NCBI RefSeq assembly: GCF_902806685.2
Contig: NC_048545.1
Location: 3,521,852 to 3,585,851, forward strand
From: Maniola hyperantus
Lineage: Eukaryota > Arthropoda > Insecta > Lepidoptera > Nymphalidae
Length of the DNA stretch: 64,000 bases
Reading direction: 5' to 3'
The translations under genes and the position numbers were made by a program. Below the pieces are notes generated by a model. The model was not told the DNA's origin. It ran no database searches and worked only from the letters and a program-made list of their open reading frames with translations. Below are positions 56,901 through 64,000 of the stretch, piece by piece. Position 1 is the stretch's first letter; each line of letters begins with the position of its first letter.

Positions 56901-58108
56901 TATCTATACGAACAAAGGTGGTAAGAATACTAAGTTGCAAATCTAAGTAAAGTTTCCTCATAATATTTTCACTTAGTCCCGCAAATTGCTATTAAGCTGG
57001 AACCATGTCTCATTAACATCAAAATGACGTCATTTGACGTATATTTAAGTAAAAATATACCATCAGCTGGAAACTTCAGTCTAGTGCTGACGTCACTAAA
57101 ATGGCGGCCACACGCATTAGCAATTTGCGGGACTTATAAAATAAAATAGTTTCTAATATCAACAGAGGGAGACAACGTCCCCAAGGACAAAAACAACAAA
57201 AAAGCTAAAGGACCATCCCATGGTGATGAATTAGCGTATCTCTTCGAACCCTTGGATGATGAAGGCAGACCTATAGCAACCGACATATCTTCTACAGACC
57301 AGCGTGTTAGAGATTCTTTTGTCTCTCTGATCGTCAAATTCGCTCACAGCAAAACTGAGACAAACACGTCAAAGGCAAAAGATATGAACAGTATTTCGAA
57401 CATTTTTGGATTCGTGCCATATTCTGCTGATAGCGAACAGTTTTTGAAGATTGGAGATAAGATAACCGTGGATAAGAATTTCAGGTGCGTTATTCTTTAT
57501 CAAATACAAACTTAACAAAACTAGACATACTACATAGTAAAACTCGTAGAATCACTCTTCACGCGCCATTTAAATTTTTTGTGTCAAATTTCATGTCCAA
57601 AGTACGTATTTAGTCCTTATTTTGAAGGTGAATCGTACTTTTGACATGACAGTAGACCCACAGAGTTATAATGGCGCATGAGGAGTCATTTTGTATGAAC
57701 TATACCTACTTAACAACATATCATTGAAGTTTATTCTGAATACTCCGAAACGATTTCTTAAATTAGGCCAAATCTTCTTTTGTTTTCTATTGTAGATTCT
57801 GCCAGATGGGCCTATGGGGCAACATGGGGGATAGGATTGCCGGAGAATTTTGCAAGAACATCCTTGGCAAACTTCTCGATCCATCAAAACTAGTGGGGAC
57901 AGCGACCGGCCTCATCAAGCCTGTGGATTCAATACTTAATCAAGGAGTGCCAGGATTATCCGGTCAAGGTCAGAGGCCAACGGGAAACCAGAATCAAAGA
58001 CCTTCAAGTGTACTGGACCAAGGACTTGGAGGTCTCTTGGGGCCGTCGAGACCAAAACCTACACCAGCCGTAAGGCCAATGTGGGGTGTAAATCCGCTTG
58101 GATTTTAA
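47931..58108 (+). CDS. Glutactin-like secreted carboxylesterase-fold protein, probably non-catalytic (11 exons)
   Basis: Exons are 47931-48121, 48780-48973, 49477-49541, 49895-50032, 50424-50708, 51293-51362, 52552-52701, 53916-54131, 56032-56169, 57166-57484 and 57796-58108. All have GT-AG ends and join to 2079 nt, a 692-residue protein. It starts with a signal peptide (MMLWECVCVLSLVVAPAAAV). Family marks include GYYTFAGI/RYAEPPVGQRRF, QEDCLCLNVF, oxyanion HGGNY, VQYRLGSLGFLS and GNVGLFDIRSALEW, and HGDELAYLF with the family's catalytic His. The nucleophile elbow reads GHGSG instead of GxSxG, with Gly where Ser should be, as in cholinesterase-like adhesion proteins. The end is Gly/Gln/Pro-rich with no membrane segment, so an extracellular structural or adhesive role like glutactin is likely. 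It is divergent from mod(mdg4). Confidence 0.88.
48336..48497. repeat. GC-rich palindromic MITE, family P (copy 4), in esterase intron 1
   Basis: Arms ACGCGACAGGCCGAGATGGC and GCCATCTCGACCTGTCGCGT. Inserted next to a duplicated piece of exon 1. Confidence 0.85.
49085..49260. repeat. Dispersed repeat, inverted relative to 40045-40160
   Basis: TGTGCGATTCTTGTTGCAAC, AATGCATTTTGGCCAATAGT and AACCAATCAGAGGTGATTGC match the other copy in reverse. Lies in esterase intron 2. Confidence 0.65.
51462..51668 (+). mobile_element. Non-autonomous Helitron-like element, family B, in esterase intron 6
   Basis: ATTATAAATGTGAAAGTGTG start, CGTCGCAACGGAGCAACGGA block and CGGGCATCATCTAG end. Confidence 0.65.
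54140..54570 (+). repeat. LINE/SINE 3' end pieces in esterase intron 8
   Basis: GGAGACCCGTGCTCAGTAGT and TTCTCATTCTGAGAGGAG near 54500-54540 are the tail of the tRNA SINE family (reverse at 61230-61340). The preceding GC-richer 54180-54420 looks like an old LINE 3' end but I cannot name it. Confidence 0.5.
55253..55437 (-). mobile_element. Non-autonomous Helitron-like element, family C
   Basis: Minus copy: TCTATAATATAAAATGAATC start, CAGCTAG end. The other copy is 61852-62048 plus, sharing AGAACAGCTGAACCGATTTC. Confidence 0.65.
55503..55973 (+). mobile_element. 5'-truncated RTE-type LINE with target-site duplication
   Basis: The open frame 55514-55948 is the last 144 residues of an RTE-type endonuclease/reverse transcriptase: CVLPVMAYGAETWTLT, ERAMLGIS, WQWAGHVCRRTDGRW, SVGRPPTRWTDDL, WMRKAEDRVWWRALGKAYVQ, QWTQTG. 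It ends in TGATTGATTTGATTGA, the usual RTE tail. ACTTACGTA occurs at 55503-55511 and again at 55965-55973, a 9-bp target-site duplication. The catalytic parts are missing, so it is an old or abortive insertion, but its frame is still open, suggesting a young one. It lies in the esterase-like gene's intron 8, sense orientation. Confidence 0.88.
56318..56725 (+). mobile_element. SINE/MITE-like repeat with CCGGCCAAGTGCGAGTC start, in esterase intron 9
   Basis: Same block order as 34070-34342 and 60745-61190, ending with CAGACAGACAGACAACAAAG and TTTTGAGGTACAGAACCCT. Confidence 0.7.
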
Positions 58109-58134
58109 TGAAATAGTTAGATTTTAATGACATA

Positions 58135-58140
58135 AATAAA
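58135..58140 (+). terminator. Poly(A) signal of the esterase-like gene
   Basis: AATAAA lies 27 nt after the TAA at 58106-58108; a second AATAAA follows about 45 nt later. Confidence 0.7.
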
Positions 58141-58794
58141 AATGTTAGTCATTTGTGCCATAAATTTGTATGTACTTAATAATAAAATGATTTTGAACTA
58201 CTTACCTAATCTAAATCTCACGTAGGTATAAAGCTATTTGTTCTGAATGTTGCAATGTGTAATAGATAATGTAGAAAAATTCTCGTATGTACGTGATGTA
58301 AACAAGGATAATCAATGATTAATACTATTTTGAGTTCATATAAAGGTGGATGTTTTATTGACCAAATATATATTTTTTTGAAAATTTAAGACTGTCCGAT
58401 TATATTCAAATTCATACTACGCCTACATAAATGAATGAAAATTAGAAAATTATGAATAAATTGGCAATTGTAAAAAGGTAGTTTTTTTTATTTGAATTTG
58501 TTAATTAGTTTTTATTAAGTAAATATGTTTATTAGGTAGGTACCTACTAGGTACCTATTGGTTAGACTTACCTACTGGCTGCAACTTACTACGTGACTAA
58601 CTAAATAAAGGAATCCAATTAAAAAATAAATCGGTAGATTTGATATGGCAAGTGGTTAAGTAGGAAGTAGGTTTTATCTTTGAGGTAACCTAACCTATAT
58701 GTCCTACCTATAATATTTTTATAATATTTATAGTGTTTTACCTACACTTTAAGGAAATTTTCAAATAATTTTAAATACATATCAAAAATTGCAG

Positions 58795-58875
58795 ACCGGC
58801 AAGATCGAACCCGCGTCTCATGGGATCACGCCCGACGCTCTGACCACTAAGTTACGGTTCGCTTGCTGCGAGTGC
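58795..58875 (-). repeat. tRNA-like SINE head
   Basis: Read on the minus strand, an A-box-like TTAGTGGTCAGAGCGTCGGG and a B-box-like CGCGGGTTCGATCTTGCC stand at tRNA spacing, but the acceptor ends do not pair, so a SINE relic is likelier than a working tRNA gene. Confidence 0.5.
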
Positions 58876-59369
58876 CTAAAATCTTATATAAACGGAAAAG
58901 GTTATTCTTCTAAATCTAATAGCCCCATAAACTACCGTTATACAAAAAATCACGTCATTTTATTAGGTACTACAGTCCAAGACCCTATTCAGATTGTATT
59001 GTTGATTGATGCAGGTTTTTTGGAATCGACCAGCAGCAGAATATGACGTTAGACTTTAGGGTTTATGTAGGTACTAGGTAGGTATTCGTACAGACAAATA
59101 AATTCGAAATCAGGGTAAAGGGTAGTAGGTAGTTAGGTGTTATCTACCTTAATAATCTAAAACATGTTTTTATTTTTATTTTCATAACTAAAAATATAAA
59201 ATAAATAAAAGAAACAACCTGCCATGTCAATTAAGTTGAAAGTAACGGGTAGCCACCTTATCATTCACTGTTGATTGTTAACAAATACGCAAGTACATAG
59301 GTATTAGGTACAATAAGTAAGTAGGTACAACGCATAATATGCGGGTGTGGAGTATGGACTAGTAAAGAC

Positions 59370-59406
59370 TCATAAAAGGACTGCCGACACTCCACCCTAC
59401 AACAGT
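59370..59406 (+). promoter_or_regulatory. Likely core promoter of the knottin gene
   Basis: A TATA-like CATAAAAGG lies about 30 nt upstream of an initiator-like ACAGTCG, about 90 nt before the start codon at 59492. The spacing fits a focused insect promoter. Confidence 0.45.
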
Positions 59407-59491
59407 CGTTTACAAATTTTACAATCCGTTGGACTTACAAAATAATTTACAAATTACAAAAAATAATTTACAAAACTAGAAAGAAATAACA

Positions 59492-61425
59492 ATGGCGCGT
59501 GCGTGTTTCGTTCTTTTCTTAGTTAGTTTGACAATCGCATGTGATTTTACAAACGGATTTCTTACACGAGGCAGAAATTTGGAAGCTGTATTCACGAAGG
59601 ATGCACCAGTACCTCAAGACGTGTCGGAGAATAACTTGGGGCTTGAGTCTGCCCCGGTAGAAGTATTGGCGAAACAGTGTGCCAAAATTGGGGAATTTGT
59701 AAGTATTGAAACTCCTAAGTTAAAACTTAAACTATAGTGGAATAGAAGACGAATATAAGTAGGTAACTTGTTAAAATCCATACCAAGCTTCATGAAGTAT
59801 TTTACAATATCATGATGCAAAATCATTATAATATTCAATACCTATTGGCACAGTTTATCTTAATATTATTCTAAAGATTAGAATAATATTTAGATAAATG
59901 AAAACTTTATCAAAATCGGTTAATTAAGGTCTGCATTCTAGACTTTGCATTTTTTTATTTTATTTTTTAAATGATGACCAATATTCTCCTTTCCCCTCCA
60001 ACTAAGCGTAAAGCTTGTGCTAAGAGTATTACGACAATAGTGAGGTCTGAACCGGTAACCTTTCGGATTTCAGTCCGCTCCTAGAACCGTTGAGTTTTTG
60101 TGGCTCAACTTGATATAGGTATAAACTTTTAATGCCCTTTCTTTAAAATCCAATCGAAATAAGGTAGGTAAGTGTATAATATTTCAATGCTCTGTGCTTC
60201 AGAGAAAACTGCGCTGCGATGCTCCGAGGTCAATCATCGAGCATTGAAATATATACCTTATTTCGATTGGATAAATATCAATTCAATTGGATATTCAATT
60301 GACAAATTTTAAATCGACTGCCGTCCTGTCCTTCAGTCTGCGCAGGCCCTTATTATGCACCAAAGAATATATTATAAAGTCGCTTCCATTCCAAGCAAGC
60401 TACTGAAATGGACACAATAATACCTTCTATACAAGTATAGTACCTACGTGACAGGTTGAGAATTGAGATGGCAATCGGGTTGGGGACGCGGACGCCCCGC
60501 ACACCCGCACAGCCCCCGCGCTAACTCAATGCGGGCAAGCGTGGGCGCTGTGCGGGTGTGCGGGGCGTCTCCCCGTCTCATACTCCGATTGCCATCTCGA
60601 CCTGTCGCAGACTATATGTAGGTTGTGTACCTACCTACTTGACTTAAATTAATAGAGGTCAGTGAAGCAAGGACACGAGACCTGCACTGCATTGGGAAAG
60701 GATACGAAAGTACTTACTCAATAGCGAGGATTGAATAAGATAAAAAACCGGCCAAGTTCGAGTCAGACTCGCCCACTGAGGGTTCCGTACTACAATCGTA
60801 CCTATTTTATCGACATTTTGTACGATAAATCAAAAGTATTATGTATAAAAATAAATAAAAATCAGTTTTAGAATGTACAGGTAAAGCCATTTCATATGAT
60901 ACCCAACTTGATATAGCAATCTTACTTGAATGTCGAAAATAACAATATTTGTTCGAAACACGTTTTAATTTTTTTCTTGTGATGTGACCACAAATTCACG
61001 GTTTTCAGATTTTTCCCCTAATGCCAGCTATAAGGTTCACCTACCTGCCAAATTACATGATTCAAGGTCAACGGGAAGTACCCTGTAGGTTTCTTGACAG
61101 ACCGACAGACAGACAGTCAGATAGACAGACAACAAAGTGATCCTATAAGGGTTCCGTTTTTCCTTTTGAGGTACGGAACCCTAAAAATGATTATCATCAT
61201 CATAATCTCAATCCATCGTTCGAACCAACTCAATACTGAGCACGAGTCTCTCCTCTCAGAATGAGAAGGGTTACTTCTCTAGGGCTACTCTAGGTCATAG
61301 TCCACCACGCCGCGCTGGTCGAGTGCGGATTGGCAGATCAAGTTTCATATTTGTTTCAGTGTATGAACCACAGCGACTGCTGCACCTTCTCCTGTTTAGG
61401 CTACTTGAAGAAATGCGTGTCTTAA
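59492..61425 (+). CDS. Small secreted six-cysteine knottin (ICK) precursor, two exons
   Basis: Exons 59492-59698 and 61360-61425 join in phase 0 (donor GTAAGT, acceptor TTTGTTTCAG) to encode 90 residues. It has a signal peptide of about 20 residues (core CFVLFLVSLTIA), a propeptide of about 40 residues, then a C-terminal 28-residue module with spacing C-x6-C-x5-CC-x3-C-x6-C, the inhibitor-cystine-knot pattern. The first Cys is the only one in exon 1; the intron falls just before the second. Such peptides in insects include defence, seminal, signalling and channel-modulating types (the honeybee OCLP1 peptide is a known example), so the function is open and nothing marks it as a venom toxin. 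The 1.66-kb intron is full of mobile elements. AATAAA near 61468 can serve as poly(A) signal. Confidence 0.8.
60150..60275. repeat. Foldback repeat in the knottin gene intron
   Basis: ATCCAATCGAAATAAGGTA at the left and its inverse (ACCTTATTTCGATTGGAT) at the right, with TTTCAATGCTC / GAGCATTGAAA inside. Confidence 0.8.
60443..60617. repeat. GC-rich palindromic MITE, family P (copy 5), in the knottin gene intron
   Basis: Arms GTGACAGGTTGAG and TGCCATCTCGACCTGTCGCA, with ACGCCCCGCACACCCGCACA mirrored by TGTGCGGGTGTGCGGGGCGT. Confidence 0.85.
60745..61190 (+). mobile_element. SINE/MITE-like repeat in the knottin gene intron
   Basis: Third copy of the CCGGCCAAGT family, nearly complete, ending CCTTTTGAGGTACGGAACCC. 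Confidence 0.7.
61225..61345 (-). repeat. Reverse tail of the tRNA-derived SINE
   Basis: CAATACTGAGCACGAGTCTC, CTCAGAATGAGAAGGG and TCGAGTGCGGATTGGCAG, ending 15 nt before the second exon of the knottin gene. A similar tail is at 9005-9070. Confidence 0.65.
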
Positions 61426-61851
61426 AACGTAGTAACATGAAGAAGAGTTAATTTATTTATTCAACTTAAAATAAATACCACATCAAAGTACCTATAGGTA
61501 TCCCCAATAATTATTATAAGTGCTGAACTTGGACGAACTGAATCAAGATTCGGGATCACGATTGTTGAAACGACTTAAAATTTTAGATGATATTTTCGAT
61601 CTGTAATTTTTATGTTCTAGAATAAGTTTGATATTTTCGTTTATTGTATTTTCATTTGAATCTATAAAAAAATAAAAAATAAATTATCCGACTTAAATAT
61701 TTTTCATAAATGAAATACATAGGAACTTATTTCACATAATAAATTGAAATACTTATGTACTTAGTAATTAAATTATTGATGAAAAATTTAAAAATGTTAC
61801 ATAAAATAAATGAATTTTAAAATAAGCTGCTTGTTTTTATTAAAAAAGAAT

Positions 61852-62048
61852 ATCTATAATATAAAAATGAATCACTAAATGTGTTGCTCATCGCAAATCT
61901 CGAGAACAGCTGAACCGATTTCGCTAACTCTTTTTTTATAATATTCCTTGAAGTACGAGGATGGTTCTTACGGAGAGAAAAATTTAATTCAACCTCACCT
62001 TCAATTTTCTAAACTCCACCCGAGCCAAGCCGGGGCAGGTCAGCTAGT
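61852..62048 (+). mobile_element. Non-autonomous Helitron-like element, family C
   Basis: TCTATAATATAAAAATGAATC-type start, TCGCAAATCTCGAGAACAGC block and GTCAGCTAG end. Confidence 0.7.
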
Positions 62049-62239
62049 AAGTAGTCAATAATATTATTATGTAGCCTGTGGCCATACGGCGGCGTTCTAG
62101 AAACGAACTGAATAGGGTTGCCAACACATGTTTTTTTTTTGCAAAAACATTATAAATGACCGACTTCTAGATGGAATGGTCTTAAGAGGTAGCCCAACCA
62201 CGGCCGAACAAATTTTTTTTCAAAAATGATAATTATATA

Positions 62240-62801
62240 CAGGGTGTAACCAGAATGCTGGCAAAAACGAGACAGGCGATAGTTTTAATTTTTTTTTAAA
62301 TTCAGATACAGGTTAGCCCTTGACTGCAATCTCACATGGTGGTAAGTGACGATGCAGTCTAAGATGGTAGCGGGCTAACCTGGAACGGGTATGGCAGTTT
62401 TTAATAAGCCCATGCCCCTTTGGTTTCTACACGGCATCGTACCGCAACGCTAAATCGCTTGGTGGTACGGCTTTGCCGGTACTGTTAGTACTGATGATTA
62501 CTGATTTATGATACCACACAAAACGCGAAAAAAATAAAAGTCCTATAATTTTGTAAAAGTTTACGATATATTGCAAATAAAACATCTGACTGACACTAGA
62601 GGTCAACGAACGTTGCGTAAGTAGGCCACTCAGTCGTCGTAGGCGGGACATTGACCCGAGTTTTTGCACGCTTTACATTGCGGGTTTAAAAAATACAAAA
62701 TCACTAGAACTACAAAATGAGGCAAATGGTTATTGGTATTATTGTGTTTAGGTAGTATAACAATAACGCAAAGTTTTTGCTAGCGTTCTGGTTACACCCT
62801 G
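62240..62801. mobile_element. Mariner-type MITE with nested repeat
   Basis: CAGGGTGTAACCAGAATGCT at the left and AGCGTTCTGGTTACACCCTG at the right, both next to TA, the mariner/Tc1 target. Inside, 62320-62490 is a copy of the 660-1250 SINE block (GATGCAGTCTAAGATGG), so one element landed in the other. Confidence 0.8.
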
Positions 62802-62990
62802 TATTAAAATTGCTGTACACCAACTCTGTAACCGTATGTTACTGATTTATTATACTTAATAGCACTATAACTGGCCTAAAGTTAATTTACTCTGCTAGGT
62901 CTCCTATGGAAAAAATGATAAATTAATCTTAGCCCAGTAAGTAAAAGTAAAATCACTTGTGACTTGTGAAAAAATTCAATTAGGTTCTTG

Positions 62991-63376
62991 TGTCTCATAG
63001 TGGGACTTGAAATACTTGAAAGGGTATACCTACGAAATAGGTACGAAATCAATATGAATAAGACGCGTTTAGTTACAAAAAACTTTTACAAACAAACTTA
63101 CCTACTTATCTCTACGGACCCAATCATAGTGTGTGCTATATCATGCTAGGTATGTATTTGCATACATGACACAGGATAGTAGCTTTTGTGAATCATTTTG
63201 TATGTTGTTGGCGGTTTCCTCTTACTATATCATTCGCCAACAAGCTCCGTCGAGGCATAACTTGAATTTACAATTTAAGTACCTACTGTTAAAGAAGGTT
63301 TTGTATTAATTTATGTGTCACACTGGCTGTCTATTTTATTCTAATTCTTTTTAAAATTTGAAATGTCACTCTAACA
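62991..63376 (-). repeat. Probable 3' LTR of the copia element
   Basis: Reading the minus strand after the RNase H stop, sequence from 63376 begins TGTTAGAGTGACA and runs to ...TGAGACA at 62991, about 386 bp with the TG...CA ends expected of an LTR. The partner LTR is outside the window and I see no strong polypurine tract, so the ends are provisional. Confidence 0.4.
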
Positions 63377-63411
63377 TGTCCTATAATAAAAATATGTTTT
63401 CTCAAAGTATA

Positions 63412-64000
63412 TTATTTATTTAATTGAATTTTATCGATCCTAAAACGGACTCTAATATGAGAAATTTTTATAGCTGCATCATTATCAATTTGCAGCTTGG
63501 GAATTTCTTTTAATTTGGTAACTTCATTAAACAGTCTCTTAAGCCATACAATTTCACGAGCTGCTTCACTAGCTGCTACGAGCTCCGCTTCAGTACTCGA
63601 AATTGCTACTGATGTTTGCTTCCGACTTGCCCAAGCAATTACTCCTCCAGCATACATACACAGAATTCCAGATGTAGAGCGTCCTGTGTTTGGATCTCCA
63701 CCGTGATCTGCGTCACTATAACATTCTAAGATTCCAGACTTGTAATCTTTCTTATATACAATTCCAAAATCTATTGTTCCTTTGATGTAACGAAAAATGC
63801 GCTTGACCTTTTGTACGTCTTCTGTAGTGGGATTAGCAAGTGACCTGGATACAAAACTTACAGCGTACGATATATCTGGTCTGCTTGCTGTCATCAAGTA
63901 TGCTAATGCACCAACAGCTTCTCTATAAGGAAACTTAACATCATTCTCCTTTTCAGAATCTGTATGAGCTTCTTTAATAATTGGAGTATTGACTGCTTTA
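63412..64000 (-). mobile_element. Ty1/copia retrotransposon, reverse transcriptase end and RNase H (partial)
   Basis: The open minus-strand frame continues past the window edge. Seen are YLMTASRPDISYAVSFVSR, the typical end of the copia reverse transcriptase and connection region, and then RNase H with SDADHGGDPNTGRSTSGI, WASRKQTSVAISSTEAELVA and EIVWLKRLF. The catalytic Asp and Glu positions (YSDAD, STEAE) are present, so this part is intact. Gag, protease, integrase and most of reverse transcriptase lie outside the window. Confidence 0.92.

Overview
The window looks like nuclear DNA of a moth or butterfly. It is AT-rich and intron-rich, it is packed with Lepidoptera-type short repeats (Helitron remnants, tRNA-related SINEs, MITEs, TAGG/CCTA-rich tracts), and its genes have clear insect homologues. 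I see three protein-coding genes and one retrotransposon end.

(1) About 5.9-43.7 kb, minus strand: a mod(mdg4)-type locus. The shared 5' part lies at 43.46-42.42 kb: a BTB/POZ domain split over two exons, then a serine- and acid-rich linker, then a 75-nt Gly-rich exon whose donor leaves one base of a codon (phase 1). Downstream on the same strand, spread over 28 kb, are eight exons each carrying one FLYWCH zinc finger. Seven have a 3' splice site immediately before an exon that starts with two bases of a split codon, and the eighth can be read the same way, so all can join the shared part in frame. Interleaved with them are further open exons with the same phase. Two carry a Lys/Arg-rich domain, one carries an unrecognised basic domain and has a poly(A) signal, two carry the cysteine-rich C-terminal domain of piggyBac transposases, and one is doubtful. 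This suggests one BTB dimerisation module joined to many interchangeable, partly transposon-derived, DNA-binding tails.

(2) 47.9-58.1 kb, plus strand: an 11-exon secreted carboxylesterase-fold protein (692 residues when the exons are joined). It is divergently placed to mod(mdg4). The nucleophile serine of the GxSxG elbow is glycine, so it is probably a non-catalytic glutactin/CLAM-type protein.

(3) 59.5-61.4 kb, plus strand: a two-exon gene for a 90-residue secreted precursor ending in a six-cysteine inhibitor-cystine-knot (knottin) module.

(4) 63.0-64.0 kb, minus strand: the RNase H end and probable LTR of a Ty1/copia retrotransposon, running off the window.

The rest is intron or intergenic sequence with many mobile-element relics. 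They include five copies of a GC-rich near-palindrome, three Helitron-like families, a mariner relic, RTE-type LINE fragments (one with a clear target-site duplication), piggyBac relics and many foldback elements. No CRISPR array, rRNA or convincing functional tRNA gene was seen.
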